From Hyunsoonleella aquatilis (lineage in GTDB: Bacteria > Bacteroidota > Bacteroidia > Flavobacteriales > Flavobacteriaceae), in assembly GCF_014270105.1 (NCBI RefSeq), contig NZ_JACNMF010000003.1, positions 372,001 through 436,000 of the forward strand: a DNA stretch of 64,000 nt, written 5' to 3'. The notes beneath the pieces were generated by a model. That model was not told the DNA's origin. It worked only from the letters and a program-made list of their open reading frames with translations, and did not search any database. Within the stretch, counting starts at the first letter, position 1. Every line of letters starts with the position of its first letter. Positions 25,321-33,339 of the stretch are shown piece by piece. Position numbers and translations under genes: made by a program.

Positions 25321-27480
25321 TTATTGTTTGATAATACGTTTGGTTAGTATGCCTTCAGTTGTTTTCAATTGAAGGAGGTATATACCTGAATTTAAACTGC
25401 TGATATCCAAAATGGTATTTTCCGTTTTTAAAGGATGTTCTTGTATTTTTCGTCCATTGATGTCAAACATGGTAACCACTGCTTCTTTGTCAATATTATT
25501 TAATCTTACATTAATAAAATTTAATGACGGATTGGGGTAAACGGCAAACCGTACTTTGTCGTTTTCATCTATAGATAAGCTGGCATCAACAAGTAAAGTG
25601 ATGTTTGCCCTATTGATCACCAAATCAGGAACTAGTGTATTTGTAATCTGGCAGTAGTACACCCCGCTATCTGATGCTTGCGCATTAGTAATAGTATAAC
25701 TGCTAGCGTTTGCGCCATTAATCGCTACGTTATCCTTAAACCATTGGTATACATCTCCAGCACCTTTGGAGTTTTTAAATTTGTTGTGGCGTGTGTCATC
25801 AATAGTAAACGTGATATCATTACCTGGAAGAAACTCCAAATCTTGCTCCACATCTTTTGTGCGCTGGGGGTTGTAAAAAAAGTTTTGGTAGCTGTGGTTT
25901 AGAACCATTGGTTCCAGGTCATTAAAATCAAAATAGTTCCCAGTTATACTTAGCGTTTGATTTCCTGTAGCATCTATAAACTCTTGGGGAATAGTCCCTT
26001 CAAATTCATTGTCAGCGGCCAAAACATCACTTATTGAAGCAAGTTCTTTTGGAATTGTTCCTGTAAGACCACAACCCACAATACGAAGCCGTTGAAGGTT
26101 GGGCAGATTAAACAATTCAGGTTGAAGAGGTTGGGTAAGCGGTATTTGTGTAAGGTTTAACCACTCCAAATCTTGAAGATTAGCAATTTGAGGTGGAATA
26201 CCATTTGGTAATCTTAAAAGGTTTGATTCCTGGGCACCTAAAAAGAGAGTTTTTAACTTTGCTAAGTTCCAGAGTTCAATAGGTATATCACCAGAAAGGT
26301 CTTCAAGAAAAAAATCTAGTGATGTCAATTCTGTCAAATCGCCTATTTCTGGAGGTATGACTCCAGTTATAGGGTTATTGCCAGTAATTCTTAATTCGGT
26401 AACTCGATCCGAAACAGGATCAAAAGTAAGGTCATTGTTGGGAGACCAACTATATATTGGCTTTGTAGTATCCCAATTAATACCACTAAGGGCATTGTAA
26501 ACAGCTAATAGGGCATCATAGTCGGGATGATTTGACGGGAGGTTTCCTAGCTTGAAAAATTCACTTCTCAAAGTTAGTCCGGGGATTAGACTGCTTGTGG
26601 CATCGTAATAGTAAAACCATTTGAAGTCGTCTACCGTATTGACCGTAACGTTAATACTCATGCCGCTTCCAATATAACCGCCGTCACTTCCGTCTGCGTT
26701 AATTCTATACCAGTCGTAAGTATTTTGAGAACCACTTACATTCGTGTTAAACGTCCTGGAACTTCCCACCGCTACGGCCTCATCATAGCGTTCGCCTATA
26801 TTGTTTTGGGGGGAATAGACAAAATCAAGACCGGAGGTTCCTGTATACGTACTAAAGTTAGGTTCTAAGTCGCCAAATTGAAAATTGTTATTATCAATCC
26901 AAAAATAGTTCAAAAGGAGTAGGGTGGTGAAATTTGGAATAGGTCCACTAAATTGGTTTCCAGATAAAACGAGGACATTCAAGCTAGCAAGATTGGTTAG
27001 TTCTTGTGGAATGCTTCCTGAAAAACTATTAAAACGTAAATCGAGCCATAAAAGGTTGGACAGATTGCCTAATTCCTTTGGAATTTCACCCGATAACCCC
27101 CAACTGCGCAAATCGAGGTACTCTAGTTTGCTGAGGTTCCCAATTTCGTCAGGGATAGTGGATGTTGAACTAAAGAAGCTAACTTCGTCAGGAATATTCA
27201 AAGTGACCAACTCTTGTAAATTTCCTATTTCTGGGGGTAAATTAGGCCAAATATTGTTGTTGCTTAAATTGATTTGTGTTACATGGTTGTTCTCCACAGT
27301 AATGCCAAACCAGGTTGAAACAGGATTAGAGGTGTTCCAATTAGTATTATTAGTCCAATTAGCACCAAAGGTTGCATTGTAAAAAGCAACCAAGGCATCG
27401 CGCTCAATTTGTGGCACTTGTGCATTTAGGCTAGAGTTTAGAAAAAAGATAAGGGATGGGAGGAGTAATAATCGCTTCAT
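25321..27480 (-). CDS. Secreted leucine-rich-repeat and Ig-like protein with T9SS sorting domain
   Basis: The 719 residues from the ATG at 27480 begin with a signal peptide (MKRLLLLPSLIFFLNSSLNA). Two blocks of plant-type LRRs follow (LPPEIGNLQEL, IPDEIGNLSKLEYLDL, IPKELGNLSNLLWLDL; then IPPEIGDLTELTSLDF), each opened by ALVAFYNATFGANW or ALLAVYNALSGINW. An Ig-like stretch (YQWFKDNVAINGANASSYTI...GVYYCQI) and a C-terminal type A sorting domain (YPNPSLNFINVRL...LTKRIIKQ) close it. It is predicted to cross the outer membrane by T9SS and stay on the surface or be released. The binding partner is unknown. A TACCC/GGGTA inverted repeat lies upstream. Confidence 0.88.
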   Translation of the reverse strand: MKRLLLLPSLIFFLNSSLNAQVPQIERDALVAFYNATFGANWTNNTNWNTSNPVSTWFGITVENNHVTQINLSNNNIWPNLPPEIGNLQELVTLNIPDEVSFFSSTSTIPDEIGNLSKLEYLDLRSWGLSGEIPKELGNLSNLLWLDLRFNSFSGSIPQELTNLASLNVLVLSGNQFSGPIPNFTTLLLLNYFWIDNNNFQFGDLEPNFSTYTGTSGLDFVYSPQNNIGERYDEAVAVGSSRTFNTNVSGSQNTYDWYRINADGSDGGYIGSGMSINVTVNTVDDFKWFYYYDATSSLIPGLTLRSEFFKLGNLPSNHPDYDALLAVYNALSGINWDTTKPIYSWSPNNDLTFDPVSDRVTELRITGNNPITGVIPPEIGDLTELTSLDFFLEDLSGDIPIELWNLAKLKTLFLGAQESNLLRLPNGIPPQIANLQDLEWLNLTQIPLTQPLQPELFNLPNLQRLRIVGCGLTGTIPKELASISDVLAADNEFEGTIPQEFIDATGNQTLSITGNYFDFNDLEPMVLNHSYQNFFYNPQRTKDVEQDLEFLPGNDITFTIDDTRHNKFKNSKGAGDVYQWFKDNVAINGANASSYTITNAQASDSGVYYCQITNTLVPDLVINRANITLLVDASLSIDENDKVRFAVYPNPSLNFINVRLNNIDKEAVVTMFDINGRKIQEHPLKTENTILDISSLNSGIYLLQLKTTEGILTKRIIKQ

Positions 27481-27547
27481 AACCAGAGGGATTTTAAGAA
27501 TTATTGTTAATAGCTTCTCAAACCTAGTTAAATATGCGACAAAAAAA

Positions 27548-27567
27548 AATACCCATTTCTGGGTATT
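27548..27567 (-). promoter_or_regulatory. Putative operator, site A (upstream of the LRR cargo gene)
   Basis: AATACCCATTTCTGGGTATT is a perfect 8-4-8 inverted repeat ending 67 nt before the start codon. Sites B (29080-29099) and C (33111-33130) have the same geometry. A 25-nt block at 27580-27604 (GTCGAAAAGTTTGTCGATG...) recurs at the same 12-nt offset beside site B. The T-run on the minus side means site A could also act as a weak terminator for the DUF5723 gene. Confidence 0.55.
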
Positions 27568-27682
27568 TTTATGTTTTTCGTCGAAAAGTTTGTCGATGAA
27601 TGGTAAAACGCCGATGTGCAAAATTGTAATCGGCCTTTTTAAATTACTGAGTGACTATTCCAAATAATTATAAATCTTAGAT

Positions 27683-29020
27683 TTATTGATAAAGTGGTAT
27701 TTTCAATCCGAAGAAAACATCTGTGGTTTGTGCTGTGTCCGAAATCAAATTGGTGAAAACTGAGCCTGACCCCACCATTAATGGGCCTAAGCGAAGGCCT
27801 GCACCCCAAGCCAGATCGCCATATTCCCTAAAGCTTACTGGGGAGAAAATACTAAACCATTTGGTTTCCAATCTTGGTGAAATGGTCACCGTATTGATGA
27901 TACTGTTTGTACCCACGGCATTTTTGTCAGTTAATGATAAGTTACCTTGAACGCTTAAGTACAATTTGTTCTTGATTTGGTAATCCATCAAAAGTCGTAA
28001 AGCCGTTGGTAGCTTGATTTTTTGCGAAGCCATACTTTCGGTAAAGGTATAGTTGTCATCCAAAAATTGCTCAACGTCCTCGTCTTCATTAAAAGTTGAT
28101 GCATCCGCAGTGGCATTTAAATCATACGCAGTAATGGTACTTTCTTTATAGTCTATAGATCCTATATCCGTTATTGCCGCCCCAAATTTGAATTTATACT
28201 TATTTTGGCTTCTTTGGGTCAGTGAGTCTCTCATTTTATGAGGACGAAATTCATAAGTGAATCCAACATCTGCTCCAAAACCAGAAGTCAAATTGTCAAA
28301 CTCAATATCGTCATTATCAAAATCCTGGCTTGTACCATAGGATAGTGTACCAGTAGTAGCCAAGGTCTCGTTTGTAGCGTTGTAATCTCCAGTAAAACTA
28401 GGGCTGTTGACGAAAACCCCACCAGCTCCTTGCAAGTATTTGAGGGATGCTCCTCCTTTAAGGAAATGTTTTTCAGTATCCATTAAAATACGTCCGTACA
28501 CCAAACTGATTTCAGCCCAAGCATGAATAGTACCGGTTAAATCCTTGGAATCAAAACTGAAATCTTCATTGGTGTCAAAACTATCGGAAAGGTTTTCGTA
28601 TAACTCTCCACTAATATTGTGAATGTTGAACACGGCCCTTACGCGACTCACTATACCAATACTACTTTTAGGAGAAATGTTGAACATAAACGAAGGTCCC
28701 AAAACATCTGCGTTTACAAAGAAGTTATTAGCATTTGTTGGCATTTTTTCTACATCGGTTTCAAAGTCAAAACCATCATCCGCTTTGATAATATCATTTA
28801 GATTAATACCAAAATAATCACTACCGCCAAACGCACTTACGGATATTAGATTGACATCCACTTTATATCGAGAATCCACAACATTGGATGGGTTAAACGT
28901 TAGGCCGTGAACACCGGCATAATTATCGGCTGTTAAACCTACATAACTTTGAGAATAAGCTATGGAGGTTACAATAGTCAAAAGAGACGAAATCAAAAAT
29001 TGTTGGGTGAAATTTTTCAT
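27683..29020 (-). CDS. DUF5723 family outer-membrane-like protein
   Basis: The 445 residues from the ATG at 29020 have a signal peptide (SLLTIVTSIAYSQS). A long beta-rich body follows, starting YVGLTADNYAGVHGLTFNPSNVVDSRYKVDVN, which is the typical DUF5723 opening, and ends in aromatic-terminated strands (DVFFGLKIPLYQ). A PorV/FadL-like outer membrane barrel is likely. The open frame upstream of 29020 has no family likeness and is non-coding leader. The gene lies between the two-component operon and the LRR gene, and shares with the latter an operator-like site and an adjoining block upstream. Confidence 0.78.
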   Translation of the reverse strand: MKNFTQQFLISSLLTIVTSIAYSQSYVGLTADNYAGVHGLTFNPSNVVDSRYKVDVNLISVSAFGGSDYFGINLNDIIKADDGFDFETDVEKMPTNANNFFVNADVLGPSFMFNISPKSSIGIVSRVRAVFNIHNISGELYENLSDSFDTNEDFSFDSKDLTGTIHAWAEISLVYGRILMDTEKHFLKGGASLKYLQGAGGVFVNSPSFTGDYNATNETLATTGTLSYGTSQDFDNDDIEFDNLTSGFGADVGFTYEFRPHKMRDSLTQRSQNKYKFKFGAAITDIGSIDYKESTITAYDLNATADASTFNEDEDVEQFLDDNYTFTESMASQKIKLPTALRLLMDYQIKNKLYLSVQGNLSLTDKNAVGTNSIINTVTISPRLETKWFSIFSPVSFREYGDLAWGAGLRLGPLMVGSGSVFTNLISDTAQTTDVFFGLKIPLYQ

Positions 29021-29079
29021 AGAATGAGAATTTATGTTGTAATAGCCGTCAAATATATGAATAGCTGTGGCACAAATGG

Positions 29080-29099
29080 AATACCTATTATTGGGTATT
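29080..29099 (-). promoter_or_regulatory. Putative operator, site B (upstream of the DUF5723 gene)
   Basis: AATACCTATTATTGGGTATT has the same 8-4-8 layout as site A with one arm mismatch, 59 nt before the start codon. The adjoining block 29112-29136 matches 27580-27604 in 24 of 25 positions. There is no T-run on the minus strand, so a terminator role is excluded here. Confidence 0.6.
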
Positions 29100-29162
29100 T
29101 TTAGTGCGTTGGTCGAAAAGTTTATCGATGAATGGTTGAAATACTTAAAACGGATGCCAAAA

Positions 29163-29897
29163 CTAAAGCACTCCAATTTTAAGGCAAAACTCAATAAGTT
29201 CTTTGGAGTTATGACAATTACTTTTTTTAAGAATATTTTTTCTGTGTGAATATACCGTGTGCGTGCTAATAAAAAGTTGTTTTGCCATGGATTTTGTGTT
29301 AAATCCATCAGCAATTAATTTGATAATTTCGATCTCCCGGTTAGTAAAAAATCCTAAATATTCATTGTAGATTTCCTTTTTAAAATCTGCGGGGTTCATT
29401 CCTGGAATATCCAATTCCCATTTGATGCTATCCGATTTATCAAAAAAAGAAATATCCGTTAGAATGGACAGGTTGCTTTTCATCTGGCCAAGTTCGGTCC
29501 TTTCAAATATTGATGACTGCCGTAGTATTTTTACGTATGTATTGTCCTTTTTCCTAAACCTATAGGTAATATTGAAGGTGCTGCATTGCAAGTCTAGGTG
29601 GGTACTTTTGGTGAGATGATTTACCACAGCTTGGGTAATCCGCCTTATATGCTCCAAGTCCTCGGGGTGGGCAATATTTAACAGGGTTTCTAAATTGAAT
29701 TCCTTATTGTTATAGCCCAAAACCCTCTTTGTGTTTTTGCAAAATGATATCTTCCCATCTTGCCAATCCACTACATAGAGGCATTGCTTCAAATTAAGGG
29801 GGAAATTATTGATGCTTGAAAAGTCTGTTGGAGGATGAGGCGCACCGTTCAGTTCTGAATTGGTTTCCTTAATGAAGTCCTTGTTAGGCTTTGCCAT
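29163..29897 (-). CDS. PAS-LuxR transcriptional regulator
   Basis: The 244 residues carry a PAS-like sensor fold (about 40-160: YVVDWQDGKISFCKNTKRVLGYNNKEF, IAHPEDLEHIRR, YRFRKKDNTYVKIL) and a C-terminal LuxR HTH (TNREIEIIKLIADGFNTKSMAKQLFISTHTVYSHRKNILKK). It is the last gene of the operon 33057-29163, 15 nt after the response regulator. It probably senses a small ligand or redox cue and acts on the same promoters (inference). Confidence 0.82.
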   Translation of the reverse strand: MAKPNKDFIKETNSELNGAPHPPTDFSSINNFPLNLKQCLYVVDWQDGKISFCKNTKRVLGYNNKEFNLETLLNIAHPEDLEHIRRITQAVVNHLTKSTHLDLQCSTFNITYRFRKKDNTYVKILRQSSIFERTELGQMKSNLSILTDISFFDKSDSIKWELDIPGMNPADFKKEIYNEYLGFFTNREIEIIKLIADGFNTKSMAKQLFISTHTVYSHRKNILKKSNCHNSKELIEFCLKIGVL

Positions 29898-29912
29898 ACT
29901 TTATAAAGTAAT

Positions 29913-30536
29913 TTAAAACTTATACTTTCTGTCCAAAGCATAGCGCAACAATTCGCCCTTTCCCTGTAAACCCAATATTCTAGCCATATTTTTACGGTGT
30001 GTATCTACAGTGTGAATTCCTATAAAAAGCGTATCTGCAATTTGCCTGGAGGTTTTGCCTTGGGCAATCAATTCTAAAATCTCAATTTGCCTTTTGGTCA
30101 GGGTACCCTTGGTTTTGTTGTTAGAAGAGGTTTCTAAATTATTGGTGTTGATATTGGCATCAAAATAAGTGTCGCCACTGTGTACTGCAATAATTGCTTT
30201 ATGCACTTCCTCAAGTGATGAATTTTTCAGGATATAACCAGAAGCTCCGGCTTCCAACATTTGCTGAATGGCCTCGGTTTGGTCAAACATGGTAAAAGCC
30301 AGAATCTTGATGTTTGGGTGCGCTTTCTTTATCCGTTTGGTAGCTTCGATGCCATCCAGTTTTGGCATTCTTATATCCATTAGTACCAAATTGGGTTGTT
30401 TTTTTTCTACGATCTCCATTAGGGCTTCCCCGTCATTGGAAGTACCCACAATGGAAATTCCGTCCTCATAGTCCAACAATAATTTAATGCCATCAATTAG
30501 GGATTGGTGGTCTTCTGCAATAGCTAATCGTATCAT
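29913..30536 (-). CDS. NarL/FixJ-type response regulator
   Basis: The 207 residues comprise a receiver domain with phospho-acceptor Asp54 (LVLMDIRMPKLDG), the acidic pocket AEDH, Thr/Lys switch residues (AFTMFD, YILKNSS), and a LuxR HTH (LTKRQIEILELIAQGKTSRQIADTLFIGIHTVDTHRKNM). It overlaps the histidine kinase stop by 4 nt, so it is its cognate partner. It is the leading candidate for binding the TACCC/GGGTA inverted repeats (inference; NarL-type proteins favour TAC-containing inverted half-sites). Confidence 0.9.
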   Translation of the reverse strand: MIRLAIAEDHQSLIDGIKLLLDYEDGISIVGTSNDGEALMEIVEKKQPNLVLMDIRMPKLDGIEATKRIKKAHPNIKILAFTMFDQTEAIQQMLEAGASGYILKNSSLEEVHKAIIAVHSGDTYFDANINTNNLETSSNNKTKGTLTKRQIEILELIAQGKTSRQIADTLFIGIHTVDTHRKNMARILGLQGKGELLRYALDRKYKF

Positions 30537-32398
30537 ATAGGGATGTCAATTATAATAGTTGTGCCCGTCCCGGGATCAGATTCTATGGTCATGGAACCAT
30601 TAAGGTGTTCAATACGTTTATCTATACTGCTGATGCCCATACCTTTATTTTTGGTAGTGACTTGACTGGGGTTAAAACCCTTACCATTGTCTTCTACCAT
30701 GATATTCAAAGTTTCATCGTGATTAGTCAGGTGTATTGTGGACTCTGTGGCTTCAGCATGTTTTATCACATTGGTAATAAGCTCCTGTATGACTCTAAAA
30801 ATGGTCAACTCCAAGCTGTTCTCCAGACGTTGGTCCAGGCCATGATCAATTACTTTAACGGTGATTTTGTTTGAGGCAGAAATTTTATCCGCCATATTTT
30901 GAACGGCAATCAATAGTCCTTGTTTGGCGATTACACCAGAGTTCTTAGCATGCGCAATGGATCTTATTTTTTGATAGGCATCGTCCAAAAGAGTAGTGGT
31001 CCTATCAAATAATTCAGGCGTCTGTTTATCTTTTAATGCATTAAAGTGAAGTTTAACAGTGGCCATTAAGCCGCCCAGGTCGTCATGTAAATCATCGGCG
31101 ATGCGTTGACGTTCTTTTTCTTGGCCCTCGATCATGGCATCAATACTTACCAGTTCCTGTTCTTTAAGTACTGTGGCTAATTTTTGGCTTTCTAGAGATT
31201 TTTCCTGTTCGGCCAGTTTTTGTTTTTTGCGGGTGTTTTTTTGGAGGAGGAAGGCGGTGATACTTCCGAAAAGGATGAATGCTATTGCTCCTATTAATAG
31301 GTTTCTGTTTTGTTTGCGTTTTTGTTGTTCAATTAGCAACTGCTTTTCTTTTTCAGCCGTCTGGTATTTTTCTTGAATATCTCGAACCGCAGACAAGTAA
31401 TTAGTTTGATTTAGTGAAAAATGGTTCAATCTGCTTTTGTTTAAATAGATATAAGCACTGTCAAACTTTTTTTTCTTAAAGTAAATCCTGGATAGCCAAA
31501 AATCCGTTCGGATTTTATAACTGAAAATAGGTTTTCCATCATATGCAATACTATCTTTAAGAATTTTAAAAGCACTATCATAGTTTTGACTTTTATATTC
31601 CAGAACACCTAAATTCAATTTTGCTCTTAAGTAAGAAATTATTTGATGACCAGAATTCAAATCCTCATTGTTTTGAATGGCAGAGGCATAAAAATGTTTA
31701 GCTTTTGACAAAAAACCATTATTTTCAAGGTAGATGCCTTTCAAAATATTTATGTCATTTGTATAAGAAGTGTTTTTGAGTTTTGCTCCAACTTCTATCA
31801 ATTGTGCATATTCATCACTAGAAATTTCATATTCAGAAATGCCAATAGGGATAGATAGGTCGTAGTAATCTGCAATAGCCAAGTCGATAGAGTCAAAAGA
31901 ATTAGATTTGTACTCAGACGTAAATGTTTTAAAGGATTTAAACTCCTTTTTAATAATAGAGGAATAATACTCTAGTATATTGCAATATATAATACTAGTA
32001 AGAGGGGTAGGTCCATCTGATTTAGCCAGTTCTAGAGCCTGCAAGTAATTAGTCATAACCTTAGAATCTGAATTATTTTCATAATAAAACTGATATAAGC
32101 CAGCATTTAAATAAGAAATAGACTTATAAAATACTGGCATGTTCTTTTTATTAAACTCCTTTGGTTTAACCTTTTCTAGTGTTTCATTGTAAATTCCTTT
32201 TGATTTAGATACTTTTAAAAAATAGGCCAAACAGTTCAGTAATAATGTATCTTTTGTTTGAGTATTTTTTAATACATCATTAGCCCTGTCAAAATCGCTA
32301 TTACGAATTAACAATAAAAAATTCTCAATAGACTTATTCTGGGATGATATCGAAATGGATATGAACAGTAGCCATATCAGCAACCCCTGTTTTTTCAT
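30533..32398 (-). CDS. TPR-containing sensor histidine kinase (HisKA_3/NarX type)
   Basis: The 621 residues have a signal peptide, then a TPR-like helical sensor region predicted to lie in the periplasm (about 25-340). One membrane span (LLIGAIAFILFGSITAFLL) and a coiled coil follow. The H-box is EKERQRIADDLHDDLGGLMATVKLHF, with the phospho-histidine in LHDDLGG. The HATPase has the N box ELITNVIKHA and G box DNGKGF. This is the flavobacterial TPR-kinase design. It overlaps both operon neighbours by 4 nt. Confidence 0.9.
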   Translation of the reverse strand: MKKQGLLIWLLFISISISSQNKSIENFLLLIRNSDFDRANDVLKNTQTKDTLLLNCLAYFLKVSKSKGIYNETLEKVKPKEFNKKNMPVFYKSISYLNAGLYQFYYENNSDSKVMTNYLQALELAKSDGPTPLTSIIYCNILEYYSSIIKKEFKSFKTFTSEYKSNSFDSIDLAIADYYDLSIPIGISEYEISSDEYAQLIEVGAKLKNTSYTNDINILKGIYLENNGFLSKAKHFYASAIQNNEDLNSGHQIISYLRAKLNLGVLEYKSQNYDSAFKILKDSIAYDGKPIFSYKIRTDFWLSRIYFKKKKFDSAYIYLNKSRLNHFSLNQTNYLSAVRDIQEKYQTAEKEKQLLIEQQKRKQNRNLLIGAIAFILFGSITAFLLQKNTRKKQKLAEQEKSLESQKLATVLKEQELVSIDAMIEGQEKERQRIADDLHDDLGGLMATVKLHFNALKDKQTPELFDRTTTLLDDAYQKIRSIAHAKNSGVIAKQGLLIAVQNMADKISASNKITVKVIDHGLDQRLENSLELTIFRVIQELITNVIKHAEATESTIHLTNHDETLNIMVEDNGKGFNPSQVTTKNKGMGISSIDKRIEHLNGSMTIESDPGTGTTIIIDIPI

Positions 32399-33057
32399 TC
32401 TAATAACTTAACGTAAACACCTCTGCATCCAGCACTAATTATATATTTCACGATTTTTTTTACTCCATCAACCTCCACCTCTTCTTCCACAATTTTGGAC
32501 GCTAGGTGATCTATGATTTTTAGCCCTAATATAGATTCATATTTTTTCCTAAAAATTTGCTCTCCATCACGAATATATCTTACGTTATCAATAAAAGTAA
32601 GTTCATTAGTTGATTCAATACTTGTCAAGTCGTCGTTTTCATGTATATCGGCGTATTCTATATCAACAAATAACAAGTTCTTCGAGTTAAGCTGATTTAT
32701 TGGGGTTTGAGTTGTATCATACCAAAAATCAGTTTTATTTTCGAGAGTAATACTTTGACTGATATAACTGTTCGCTAATAATGGCCGAAGTTTAATTTTT
32801 AAATAGCAGACATATTGCTTGACAATTTTATCATAAATGATTTCAATAGTATCCTGTATACTTACCAAACCTATAGTTATGTTGCCTTGGAAGTTTTGAA
32901 GTCGAATTTCACATTTTTTAGGAGTAAAGGAGTTTTCTTCAAATTCAAATTTTGCGTAAATACTATAAAAAGTTCCATACGCAAAGTCTGAAGTAATACA
33001 TTGCCATTCGGGGTTTTCTTTAACTAATTTGAAAGATGTTCTAAGCTGTTCGTGCAT
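32395..33057 (-). CDS. Unknown protein, first gene of the two-component operon
   Basis: The 220 residues have no signal peptide or membrane span and mixed alpha/beta composition (CEIRLQNFQGNITIGLVSIQDTIEIIYDKIVKQYVCYLKIKL). A C-terminal part ends IISAGCRGVYVKLLE. I do not recognise a family. Its stop overlaps the kinase start by 4 nt, so it is made together with the signalling proteins and may be an accessory or signal-modulating protein. The inverted-repeat site C lies 53 nt upstream. Confidence 0.65.
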   Translation of the reverse strand: MHEQLRTSFKLVKENPEWQCITSDFAYGTFYSIYAKFEFEENSFTPKKCEIRLQNFQGNITIGLVSIQDTIEIIYDKIVKQYVCYLKIKLRPLLANSYISQSITLENKTDFWYDTTQTPINQLNSKNLLFVDIEYADIHENDDLTSIESTNELTFIDNVRYIRDGEQIFRKKYESILGLKIIDHLASKIVEEEVEVDGVKKIVKYIISAGCRGVYVKLLE

Positions 33058-33110
33058 AATTTATTGATTTATAAGTTGCTGTAAAACTCATTAAAAAATA
33101 AGCTTAAAAA

Positions 33111-33130
33111 AATACCCGCTACTGGGTATA
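33111..33130 (-). promoter_or_regulatory. Putative operator, site C (upstream of the two-component operon)
   Basis: AATACCCGCTACTGGGTATA repeats the 8-4-8 geometry of sites A and B, 53 nt before the first start codon of the operon, which suggests autoregulation. The GTCGAAAAG block of sites A and B is absent here. Confidence 0.55.
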
Positions 33131-33183
33131 TTTCCTCTTTCAAAGTAAAAAGAAATTAAATCGCAATTATAATTTATAGACCA

Positions 33184-33282
33184 ATGGCAAAAAAAACCGA
33201 AGTAAAGTTGTATTATGAGATTATAAAATCCCAGTACATAGTGCGGAACTTCGGAAGGAATACCTTCCATTTGTTGAAGTAG
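33184..33282 (+). CDS. Possible 32-aa small protein
   Basis: The frame starts MAKKTEVKLYYEIIKSQY and ends RNTFHLLK. It is basic and helical, and is followed within 6 nt by a strong hairpin with a T-run on this strand. The terminator suggests that plus-strand transcription reaches this point, which otherwise holds no gene. No family recognised, and it may be accidental. Confidence 0.35.
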   Translation: MAKKTEVKLYYEIIKSQYIVRNFGRNTFHLLK

Positions 33283-33287
33283 GGAAT

Positions 33288-33318
33288 AAAAAAATCCCCA
33301 TTTTTTGAGGATTTTTTT
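33288..33318 (+). terminator. Bidirectional intrinsic terminator
   Basis: AAAAAAATCC and GGATTTTTTT form a 10-bp stem with T-runs on both strands. It lies between the 32-aa plus-strand ORF and the minus-strand lipoprotein gene that ends at 33340. Confidence 0.65.
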
Positions 33319-33339
33319 ATTTTCAAAATAAGATATGTT

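Noticed and set aside
27541-27570. Hairpin AAAAATACCCA/TGGGTATTTTT as a plain terminator of the DUF5723 gene
   Set aside because: A terminator role cannot be excluded, but the same 8-4-8 repeat without a T-run is found at 29080 and 33111 at matching distances from starts, so an operator is the better explanation.
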